A program made the position numbers and the translations under genes. Positions 53,673 to 64,000 of a stretch of 64,000 nucleotides of DNA are shown in pieces. Each line of letters begins with the position of its first letter. Positions within the stretch are counted from its first letter, which is position 1. The notes beneath the pieces were generated by a model. That model saw nothing but the letters and a program-made list of their open reading frames with translations. It did not search any database and was not told the DNA's origin. Source of the DNA: Oenanthe sinensis. Lineage: Eukaryota; Streptophyta; Magnoliopsida; Apiales; Apiaceae. The stretch lies in contig JAPMAC010000221.1 in the NCBI GenBank assembly GCA_028671895.1, positions 4,898,001 through 4,962,000 on the forward strand, in the 5' to 3' direction.

Positions 53673-56600
53673 TGTTAAACTTTTAGCAAACAAATAACCT
53701 AGGGAGGATAACTCAACTAACAACTAGAAAAAGAATGTCCGAGACTTATAAATAATGCTACTGGTTTTTCTGGATCAAATATTGCATTTCCAGAATTCTT
53801 GTGTGACTGAAACGAAAGATGCTTGTTCCTCTGACGCTGAACTGATAATCAAATTGTATCGTTTTCATTTCTGTCTGTTTGAGCTTTCTCCGTTTCAAAA
53901 TCCTTCAGTTTGAACTTAAAGAACTTATCATGAACAGAGCATCATAAGAATCAATTCCTGGGTATGTCTTCAACAAATACTGAACATAGCTCAAATAATG
54001 TTCTCCCCCTACGAATGTGATTCTCCTTCTCCCTTTAGAAAATCAATGGAATAGTCATTTCTTTTCTGTTCTTCCCACTTGCATTAGGAATCTTCTTCTG
54101 ACAACTCCTTTCAAGTCTAGGATACAGTTTCTTGATTCTCCCATCTTCTGTTGTTTCCCCTCAGGATCCGAAGATAAGATTTTCTTTTTCCAGTCTAAAA
54201 TCTCCCCCTAAGGATACGAACCCCCTTTCTTCAAGGATCTTCCCTTAGAATCCTCCAATGGCCTCTTCCCTTAGAATCATGCGACTCCTTTAGGATATTA
54301 GCTTTTCCGAAGGTTATGAAGATAAGACTTTATTAACTTCTCCTTTTTCTTGTTATAACTATAACACTATAACTTCTCCCTGTTTATAAACTTGTTATAA
54401 CTATAACTTTTTCTTACTATAACTTCTCCCCCTTAGTTGAGGAATCCTCCAAAGGCCCACTTTTGAAGATACCAATTGTTAATACCAATTGTTAGGTCCA
54501 AATTTTAGATGGTTTGTCTCCCAAAGAAGGTTCTCGTCTGTCGTTGATCAGGAAAAAATAGTAACTTTTCTGCCAGAAGTAGCAAGTAGCAAGGGTAAGT
54601 GTTTGGCTTATGGTTTCCTCACTTCTACTACGTTCTGTCGGTGTTTACACTTTAGCATAGAGCATTTTAAGTGTTTCTCTCTTTCTCTCCCTATCTCTCA
54701 CTCAAGTGTATCTCTCCCTCACTTTCACTTAAGTGTTTCTCTCTCTCACTTTCACTCTGCATTCCAAATATAGCCTTCTGTACCTGCAAGTGAAATCCGT
54801 CAATTCATATATTCCCAACACCTGATTTATCAGAATGAACTGAATCACTATCAAGTGGAGAATTGCCTCGTTGAGGTGTTCTTGATCTATCATGCATAAA
54901 CACTGTCTCAGCACCAGACTCAATAGCAATTGCTAAATCACTGTCTAGTGGAGCCTCACCTCTTTGAGATGGGTTATCCCAAGATTTTAAAATCTTTTTG
55001 GGAATCCTGCCTTGTTCTATCAAGGAGTTGCCTCACACCTTCTCCGTAAACGGGAGGTGGACATTCCTTTTCAGGATCTGGAAATGTTCCTTCCAGGAGG
55101 GTCGACGTAGTAGACAATGTAATGAATGACAAATTAGAGTCTACGTTTCCCTTGTAACCCAATGACGGGTGTTTTGTTAACATGCCTATACCTCACACTG
55201 TGCACGTCTTGCAATGTGTCCCTAAGATATATCTGTTTAGGCTTACCATCAGCGTGAGTACCGTTGGTGTGCTTGACTCACTACAAGATGCTCTGGCTGA
55301 CGAGCGAATTTCAATGGACTCACCCTGTTGAGAGAATGATTCCAGAGACAGTTTTATTGCCTTTTCAGCTCTGCATCTTTTTGAGAAAATACAGATGAGC
55401 TTACAGATACCTCAGTTTATATACTTCTTTACTTCGCTGGAGGTAGAGCTGTGGGTGCACTTCCGACTTCATCCTTATTTGCTGCATCAAGTGCAGTTTC
55501 TCCCTTATCAACCTCTAACTAACATGAGTTCCTTATATCTCCAAGGGTTAATATATGGAAGTGGATGAATCAATGTTTGGTATTATGGCCTGGGTCAGAG
55601 ATTGATGGGTTTTCAACCTCCTGGCCAGCTTCTGTAGCCACTGGGGGCTAAACGGATAGAATCAATAAATGAGATAAAGAAATAATCACCTTAACATTCC
55701 AAAACATATTTTTCAACTCAAAGAGAAGGAAAAATATAATAAGGAATGGTAATGGATTGCATTAAAGCACTTTAATAAAAGAGTTTTGTCAGATCAAAAA
55801 AATTTTATCATTTAAGAGCATGACACCAATAGAAATTTCTTTCAGATGCTTATCCCATAATAAAACGCGGGAGTATCAGAGAAAAAGTTTCTATCTCTTA
55901 TGAATTTCTTATAAGGCAAACTTCCCATAATAAAACGCGGGAATTTACACCAAAGAAGAAATTCAACTCTTCTACCAAATTATATCTCAATAAAATGATT
56001 CTTTTCCATTAAACCTAAGCACTGCATGTTTTGAAAACATTTTTGCAAATCATCCATATCAGATAGAAGACAATGATTTTCCGACTCATAATTCAATTAT
56101 GATTTACATCATTTTCTTCTGCCTGATAATATCCCCAACTTAAAATAAAAACATGATAATTGGGGTTGAATGGATGCTTAACTATACAGTACTAGGCCTT
56201 CAAAGCAACAATCACTGTTTAGTTACTCAGAATCAATGTGAAACATACATTGACACAAGTATTTAAAAACAAATCATTTTACAAGTGATTGGTACCTCGA
56301 AGTTAAAACACATTTTCAAAAGAGAGAAAAAGCTTTTAAAGATAAAACATTTAAAACAAGCTTTTGGGAGGGAATAAAGTTTCGAGATAAAAGAAAGATT
56401 ATCCTTAAGAAAAGTTTTTCAAAAGAGAAGTTTTGAAAAAGAATTCTTAAGTTTTCTTAACTTAAACTGATAGACGAATGAATGTATCTTTGCATAAAAT
56501 ATTTTGAAAAAGAAATAGACAAAAATTTCTTTTAAATACATTCAGGATTGTAAACCAGTCAAAGAAAGAAAACTAAATATATTGATACCAATTGTTTCTA

Positions 56601-59600
56601 AAAATAAAAACTAAGTAAATCCATTAGTATCAATATATCACAATTATTTTGTAATAAAATATTATTCTATTATCACAAAGTAATAAAAGAAAATATTTAT
56701 ACTACTAATAATTATGCTTTGAATTTATTTTAATTTACTTAAATCATGGAACAGATATTTCATTGAATTGTTTTATATCATCATGATTTAAATAAACTAA
56801 AATAAATTAAATACTTATGCTGTACTAAGCAATTGCCAATCACATGCATTTATAAAAATTATACATGGCAATTATTCAGTAGAACAATAAGCATATCACA
56901 ATTAATTGCACGCTGATACCAATTATTCGATATTTATCAATAATTTTAAGATGCAAGAAATTGTGCTTTTGTTATTTTATCAAATTAAAATTATGAAACT
57001 AATAACCATTGAATTGCTTCAATCCATAATTTCAATAAGATAAAATAAATTCGCTAAATACTAAAATATTCATTAGATTGAATATTAGCATTTAACTTCC
57101 TACGCCATATCTAATAATTGTCACTTTGCACATTGTAAGCGTACTCATAACAATTACTAATTGATATACGTAAGCTCGAGGTTATAGTTGAAAAGAAATT
57201 CACAAGTCCTTTAAATAGGGAAAAAGTAATACTTGTGATTCTTTTTACAACCCCTCGCAATAAAATCAATTTTAGAAATATTTTCTAAGTATATAAAACA
57301 TTGAGAATTTTATACACATAACTTGGAAAATACTTCATCTTCCAATATTAGTGAGTTTTGAAATATGCATTAATTATTTAGAACAGAAATTCTAAATACC
57401 ATCACTAATATCAAAAGCATCACAATTACTTGTAATAAAATATTTTAAGACTCTTAGAGCAAAATATCAAAGCAATTAAGCAAGATATCATTGACTAATT
57501 CTTATCTAATATTTAATATACAAATAATTATGCTTCTAATTTATTTTAATTTACTTAAATCATGGAACAGATATTTCACTGAATTGTTTTATATCATCAT
57601 GATTTAAACAAATCAAAATAAATTAAATACTTATGCTAAATAATTTAACTATCACTTATGCATAAGACATTGCAAGCAAGATAATTAAACTAATAGCAAA
57701 AAGCATGAGGTACTGGATTTCAAATAAATTCACAAGTCTTTGAATATTGAAAATTTAATACTTGTGAACTTATTTAAGAATTCCTTGCATATGGGATTTC
57801 CAACAAATATGCATATAAGTAACATCCCAAATTTACTAACCAACTTAGATAAAATAAATTCACCAAGTTATTTAGCAAACATCTGCAAGTTATTCGACTA
57901 AGGACATTTCTCAAAAGAAATGATACCTGATGTCCATGCACTTGTTCCTTGAGTGGTGTGGAGAGATCAACAGTGTTGCTGGAAATTGATAGCTTCTAGG
58001 AATAACTTTCATGTCTTTCGTACAACCTGCATTATCTATATCTATATAGCCAATTAGGTTAAGCCTATTATCTTAAGGGTGCCAGATTCCAAGAATTGGT
58101 GATCCCCTAAGATGTTTACCAATTCATAACTTAGCTATAAGATAAGATTCTCTAATTTCCACTTGGAAACTTGCACATAGGCATATCGAGAATAAAATAT
58201 ATGGTCTTTGTGCACTTGAATAAGTAATGAGCTTATCATACCTCTATAGCTTGTCACTTCAGTTCATATACCTGATTCCCTGATCAAGCTTAGTGGTCTA
58301 TTGGAAAGTAGTCTTGGCAGGTCTAGAATCTTCCAAATTGCGCATCTTCAAAAGATCCTTGACTTCCTTTAATTGCCATCATTCTTTTGAATTAATTATA
58401 ATCCAGAAAGAATTGCAACTCTTCCAACATGCTCATTTTGTACCTACTCTGCATTAACTTAGCAAAAATATATCTTGCAAAATTTTCGTTAGTAGACCCA
58501 CACATAATATAATCATGGTATACTAGCACATATATAACATTGTGTGTGTGCCTTGTATTCTAGAGAGATATGTGTGTATAACTTACTCTACTGTAAAATC
58601 ATATTAAAGTAATTAACAGTCAGAGTGTCATACTATGTCCTTGACGTTTTGCTTGAATCCCTATCTCCGTCATAGAAGAGCTTGCGAAGAGAATGATATA
58701 CAAATTCCAATGGATCTGCAACTTCAAAGTCCAGGAAATGATGTACATCAACTTCAACTTCTAGCTCACCATTCAGGAGTGCACTTGTTCACATTCATCT
58801 GATAGATCTTCATGCTTGAATGCTCCACATGTGCTAGGTCCTAATCGTTGAGTCCCTGAAAATTGTTAGGTCCCCATTGATGAGTCCCAAAGGATCAAGT
58901 CTCGTCACTGGTGCTTACTGCTTGATCTTGAAAGTCCCGAAGATTCTGTTTCCATCATCGTCGATACCTTCTACTTTAAAGTCCTGTAGCAACCAGTTTG
59001 GCTTTGCCCCTCATAACAATGCCAATAGTCATCCAGACGGAAACTGCATTACCTTCAACACCCAAATATTTTCTTCTAGATATTGGTCTTGGCAGCAGCT
59101 TCATTAAACTCAGCACTCTAGAAATCAGTAGTCCTGACACTAGCAGAGTAGAACCTTCAAAAACTCCGAACTACCCTTCAGCTTCTGTATCAATACCAAG
59201 TCTTCATGTGGATTGATTCCTTGTGCTAAGTGTATCTGCCTCTGGTTCAATTGAGTTAGTTCTTTGATTCGAACCCTACTCAATCTTGATTAGTTAGTGC
59301 ATCTTCAATCTTCATTGAATTCACTCAGAAAAACCAATGAAATATTCTTATACATGCACGGCACTACCAATCACTACTCTACTACCCAGATTCATCAAGA
59401 ACTGACTCTAGGAAATGTTGTTACACAAAACCCTTTGTCATGACAGATGTGTCCTTAATGTTTCCTTAGATATTTAGTGGGTAGAGTAGTCTTCTTCAAA
59501 TATGATTGAGATCATCTTGCATTATCTTTAAATTGACAATTTCCTTTCTAATATGCAATCACTCAATCTGGATCACTCAGTGTTCCTAAGAATCTCAACT

Positions 59601-62600
59601 CTTACTCAATGAGCACTGCTAGCCTTTGAACATCAAACACGACTAGTTGATCCAACTTACTGATGCTCCCCCTGTGATGCTGCTTGCAGCTTTTCTTCAT
59701 CTGGTGTCATCTGATCTTGAGCCCTAAACAGGATGTCAACCTTTAGAAATTCAGAGCTAAAATCAAACGAATGCTAGGGAGCTTGATGATGTTGTTCACT
59801 GCATCTAGATCATCTTAAATCAATCACAGACTCTGTGTAAGATCTTAACTCCAAATAAGATAGCCTTCCATCACACCATGTGACTTCAGGCATGATTAAT
59901 CTTACTTGATGTCTTCTCTTTACATTTGCTGATTAGACTTGTTGTGTCAACTGATTCAGCCGTAGTGAATAGGAAACCTTAACTCTATCCATTATCCTTG
60001 TAATTTCACTCAAGGTCTGGATTTCCCTATTAACTCCTCCATTTGGTCATGAAGTCCGGAAACTGAACTTTACTCTAGAATACTCCTTTCAGTGCAGACA
60101 TAACATAGAACTTCGTTCGTCAACAAATTCCATTACCTGCCCTCAAAGTGTTCTTCCAACAATCTGCCTAATCTTTTGACTGTGATTAATCACTGAGATG
60201 CTTCATCTATCGAATGCATGAACAAACACCAAAACTAAACAAGGTAGCCTTTGACTTGACTTCCCTTCAACTGACATACTTCACTAATGTCCTTCTTAAA
60301 AGAATTTCATTAGAAGTAGTCATTTCTCACCAACTTCATCTTTACCGTCGAATCCGTTATCTTGATAAACCAAGTATTAGTTGATAAACCAAATGTGAGA
60401 GCATCACTTGTTGTTGCAGCTAACTCCATTGATAAAGCTTTACTGAAAAGTTCACTTCATCTTTACATCCAAATTCCATGTCAGCTACGAACAAACTTCC
60501 TCAACCGCAGCTGAGTGAGCATCCAACCTTCTTGTTTGAGATCAACCACTTTTCCTTTTCAATGCTTTTCCAGAAAACCCTTGACAAAGAATTCCCTAGT
60601 GCCCTTTAGATAGTGCTTAACTCCTTTCAACAAGAAAGATGCTTCTACTGATGACAGTTCTTAACTCATGATAGCCATATCCCTTGTACATCCTTTGCTG
60701 TCATCTCCAAAGGTTACCGTCGGGGAGGCCTTCTCAACCAGTTGTGATAGAAGAGCTTTAATCTTAATCATATGCCTCGAACATGAAAATGTCAGAGATA
60801 TATAACTTGTACATGTTGAAAGATACTCTGCATTCACAAATGATTAAGACACGTGGTCCTCAATTTTGATTGAGTCCAAGGGTTAGAGATATTTCTAAAC
60901 ATAGTTAACAACAAAGCATTCAAGTTCAACATGCTCATTCTTATCTGACTGATCACTCCTCATCTATATCAGCCTCAACAAGTAGTCTTGGCTATGAGCT
61001 CAGTGATCCCAACCTAACTTAAGGTGGACTAGCAGTCTATAAGAATCATGTCGTACATATATGTAGTCATAGAAGAATCAATCACTCAGATTCCTAATTC
61101 TTCTAATTCACCTTTGTTGTTCACTTTAACATTATATTATCTCTAATTATCTAAGTCAGTTTTAGATTAAGCTTCGAATCTACATGACTTACTGACTACT
61201 TAGATAATTCTACCATCTTTTAACCAATTATCCCTAACAAGCAATACATGATCTAATATAGCATTTAAGTACAACTATGTGAGTAAAAGCAAATCAAATG
61301 AAAATAAGCACATAAACAATTAACAAGTCATTTGCCATTAAGAACAAATAAAATCTGATATATGACCTGTTTGTCTATTAGCAATTTTCACAACATTAGC
61401 AGAGGTATTAAATCATATCAGATTTAACTCAAGTTTCAGCAAATGTTTGGGAATACACTTAACCGTCTAGAACACCCTATCTAATTCTAGATATTCATTT
61501 TACTGCATTTTAAAATCAAGTATAAAATGTACTAATTAAACTCATGAATCCTAGCATGCAATCTTATTCTTAGCAATCAATTGAGCATTTAAGACCTAAG
61601 ATGCTAACATGCTATCATGAATATAATACATTTCAAAACTTAATAAACATGCAGTTCTGAATTAGATAAACGTATACTAGTTAGAATGTATACCTGTGAA
61701 GTGCTTATTGATTCATCTTCAGTGTTGGTCATTGATGCCAGATATCCATTTGGTGCATCACTGTTAGAATCATCCTTGCATTTAACTTCACCAACAAATG
61801 CTCTCCCTTGCTGCATCCTCACTAATGTTTGAGATTCATACTTCAACCCAACATAGTGTCTTCATCTTTTGCTTGCTCCTTTTCTGATCTTGTAGGTGCT
61901 ATACTTCATCTTGAGTAAAAGTGTTTTGTTCTGACCTCAGCTGTACCTTCCATGACGACCTCTATTTCTAGGTTTGTTGAACGAACGTATCGAAAGCTAT
62001 TTTCTCCTTATTAGCAACTGAAAAGTCCATTCCCTTTTTAGGCTCAGACCGATGTGGTACAATCACATCTCCTTCCATATGCTCAGGAACAACAACCATC
62101 GGAACAAATTCATTCTCAAAACCCATCATTCATTGTGATCTCGGTCAAACATTGGAATCTTGAATTGATTTTAAGGTGCCATCTTAATATAGATTTAGTG
62201 TAGAGATAATAAACTTTTCTTATTACTTGAGTAGTAATTAAAAGAAAATTGAATTATCTCCAAATAAATCAAAGTTCCAAAACTGGTCACCAAAAATAAT
62301 TCTAAGTACCCGACACTAGGCTCTGTAGATAATCTATGTCGATCTCGATCTACATCTCGAGGTCGATCTCGATGTCGACAGATCGAGATTTACCTTAGCA
62401 TATTTTAAGCCATTTTCGCAAGTCGATCTTTTGTCCTTGGTTGAAATTTGCTGCCTGTCACTTTCACACTTTTTGACTTTTGTGTCTTTTCTCACCCAAC
62501 TCACCTAACAACCACGTGCTAGGTACAGAGTCTTCTGATAATTACTTTTTTTTGCGCAGTGAGTTTGTCCAATCAAAAGCCAATAACACCCTTTTCACTT

Positions 62601-62899
62601 TATGTCTTTAGAAAAGGTAATCAAAAAGTTGCTGGGTTTATCTTCTTTACAAGAACAGCGATGAACACGTGAAGAACACCACAAACCAAAGTACCCAGTT
62701 TAATTCACAACAATTATCTAAAATACACCCAAGCTAAATAATTACACCTGGAGTATTTAAATAATTTTAGGACGAGTTTTCACTGTTTAATTAATTTAAG
62801 TACACTTTTCAAGAAAATCTTAAAAAGTAGATCTGGACTTGAAAACTCCCTAATCTTCTACCAAACACAAGGATCTATGTTTTGTATGTCAAACATTAA
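53673..62899 (-). other. interior of the LTR element, almost non-coding
   Basis: No retropepsin, integrase, reverse transcriptase or RNase H motif was recognised on either strand. Decayed coding-like pieces on the minus strand include 55250-54805 (HVNKTPVIG, IPKKILKSWDNPSQRGEAPL, and a repeated S/TPQRGNSPLDSDS). At 62126-61978 a frame reads MGFENEFVPMVVVPEHMEGD, and at 61846-61640 another reads DAPNGYLASMTNTEDES. A second LTR-start-like sequence (ACCAATTGTTAGGTCCAAAT) lies at 54479-54498, and TGTTAGGTCC again at 58864. A 110-bp repeat occurs at 56706-56820 and 57524-57637. The rest shows no features. Confidence 0.6.
56706..57637. repeat. pair of 110-bp direct repeats, each self-complementary
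   Basis: The two copies (56706-56820 and 57524-57637) contain TTACTTAAATCATGGAACAG followed by an inverted counterpart (CATGATTTAAAT), so each can fold into a hairpin. Confidence 0.8.
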
Positions 62900-62911
62900 G
62901 CTCTGATACCA
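62900..62911 (-). promoter_or_regulatory. primer binding site, initiator tRNA-Met
   Basis: The minus strand reads TGGTATCAGAGC, two nucleotides from the 5' LTR end. Confidence 0.9.
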
Positions 62912-62913
62912 AT

Positions 62914-64000
62914 TGTTAGGTCCAAATGTGTTGTAGAGGGGGGGTGAATACAACTTTTTCAGATTTAAGGAATATGAGAAGCAATGAGAAGCAATAAATA
63001 TTATGTAATAAATCAACACAGAATTTCAAGAATATATCGTTATATTCATTGAAGGATTTGCTATAACATTCATTACAATAGTACAACAGAAGTAAAGAGA
63101 GAGGAGTAAATGATACTAAACTCTGTGAATATACTCCCTCTCTATTACAAGTGTTTTTCTCAATATTGCTTTACATTGCGTTCTATGCTCTCTATTGAAA
63201 TGCTACACAAGTACTTCTATTTATACTACTTTGTAATCTATGATTTGTAGACTTGATCTTGTCCTTTTTGTGTACGTGGCCCAATCAAGACTCGTTAACA
63301 AAAAGTACTTTCCCAACCACTCTGGATCAACCGTTCACAATAAGCCACTTGTCCCTTGAACATTAAATGCTACATATCGACCTGTATCTCGATCTCGGCC
63401 TGGACCCATCTCGATCTCGATCTGTGTAAATCTCGATCTCGATCTATGAAAATCTCGATCTCGATCTGTGAGAATCTCGATCTCGATCTGTGAGAATCTC
63501 GATCTCGATCTGTGAGAATCTCGATCTCGATCTCGATCTCGATCTGCCGTGGACAGAGATTTGCCTTGCCATGTTTTATCTTTAATGATCAATCTCGATC
63601 CGCATCTCGATCTGCCGTGGATCGACATTTGCCTTGCAATGTTTTACCTTTAATAATCAATCTCGATCCGCATCTCGATCCGCATCTCGATCTGCTGTGG
63701 ATCGACATTTGCCTTGGCAAATATGCACTCATCGAATGTTGACTTTCTTTAGTGACTAATTGTGGATTAACCTTTATGAGCAAGTTTCCTTAGCTTCTTC
63801 AATATTCTTCAACAGGCTCTTGAACAAGGATCTCTACTACTGACATAAACTTGCTATCAATGTCCTGACACTTGATGCAACGGTCTGGTTCATAAGTGAC
63901 TAGTCTTGATAGGGTTCTTGCTTCTGAATAGATTACCATGTTCAATTGGTAATGTGGCTTCCCAATAAGTGGTTCGAACATTAACTGTTAATAAATAATG
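62914..64000 (-). repeat. 5' LTR, truncated by window end
   Basis: First 1087 bp of the LTR in plus coordinates; it matches 52061 onward. Confidence 0.92.

Larger units (their letters stand above)
52061..64000 (-). mobile_element. copia-type LTR retrotransposon, non-autonomous, cut by window end
   Basis: Two long direct repeats (52061-53655 and 62914 to the window end) start TGTTAGGTCCAAATGTGTTG, and the left one ends CCAACA. Next to the right LTR, the minus strand reads ATTGGTATCAGAGC, a tRNA-iMet primer binding site. Next to the left LTR is a minus-strand polypurine tract AAATAGGGGGAGATTGT. The element therefore points leftwards. The 9.26-kb interior has no gag-pol. It is inserted in copy B of the pararetrovirus after CTATTTA. 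The right end and target duplication lie outside the window. Confidence 0.9.

Noticed and set aside
1..64000. tRNA, rRNA or snoRNA genes
   Set aside because: No cloverleaf box motifs or rRNA blocks were noticed; tRNA-Met-like strings are primer binding sites only.

Overview
The window is nuclear DNA of a flowering plant, most likely a eudicot. Exons are bounded by GT-AG introns. Pieces of plant genes are present (histone H2A.Z, UDP-glucose 4-epimerase, elongation factor 2, an auxin-receptor F-box protein), as are a fragment of plastid accD, Stowaway-type MITEs and an integrated plant pararetrovirus. The sequence is strongly AT-rich and I see no intact conventional host gene; nearly everything is transposon, virus or captured gene debris. 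I cannot name the species.

Layout. Positions 1-3000 hold MITEs, three of them next to or inside TA microsatellites. Positions 3-7.4 kb hold a plant mobile domain (PMD) gene with one in-frame stop, an 886-bp repeat unit carrying a LINE 3' end, a Ulp1-type cysteine protease fragment with all catalytic residues, and an H2A.Z exon. Positions 7.6-13.6 kb hold a minus-strand three-exon gene of unknown function, AT-rich DNA, a near-perfect 190-bp hairpin, a UGE exon, and a gene joining a transposon-associated domain to an FCP1/NIF-type phosphatase domain. Positions 13.6-30.1 kb are bounded by 1.39-kb inverted repeats. They enclose a possibly intact three-exon gene, 714-bp direct repeats, a Ulp1-type pseudogene fused to an EF2 fragment, a G-rich satellite array, a Ty1/copia fragment and plastid accD.

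Positions 30.6-34.3 kb hold a second satellite array and a second copy of the rearranged EF2 fragment. Positions 34.99-39.32 kb are an almost perfect palindrome with 2.1-kb arms around a 52-bp spacer. Each arm carries the same divergent gene fragments, one resembling the N-terminus of an RDR3/4/5-type RNA-dependent RNA polymerase. Positions 39.5-42.5 kb hold an AFB/TIR1 fragment, the second 886-bp unit, a second Ulp1 gene with an in-frame stop, and the C-terminus of a FAR1-type MULE transposase.

Positions 42,535-51,218 are an almost full-length endogenous caulimovirid on the minus strand. Its order is four small upstream ORFs, movement protein, two small ORFs, coat protein, PR-RT-RNase H and a terminal ORF, most of them joined by overlapping stop/start codons. 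It carries several frameshifts and stops. A partial inverted copy (51,219-52,060) holds the primer binding site and promoter. That copy is interrupted by a minus-strand copia-type LTR retrotransposon running from 52,061 past the window end, with almost no coding capacity.

Working together: the likely history is nested insertion. PMD and Ulp1 genes sit at the two ends of 2.96-41.73 kb, and similar palindromic motifs beside TA tracts lie outside both, so they may be the ends of one Mutator-like element later filled by other insertions. The palindrome and the inverted viral copies could yield double-stranded RNA, which makes this a plausible small-RNA locus; that is inference only.
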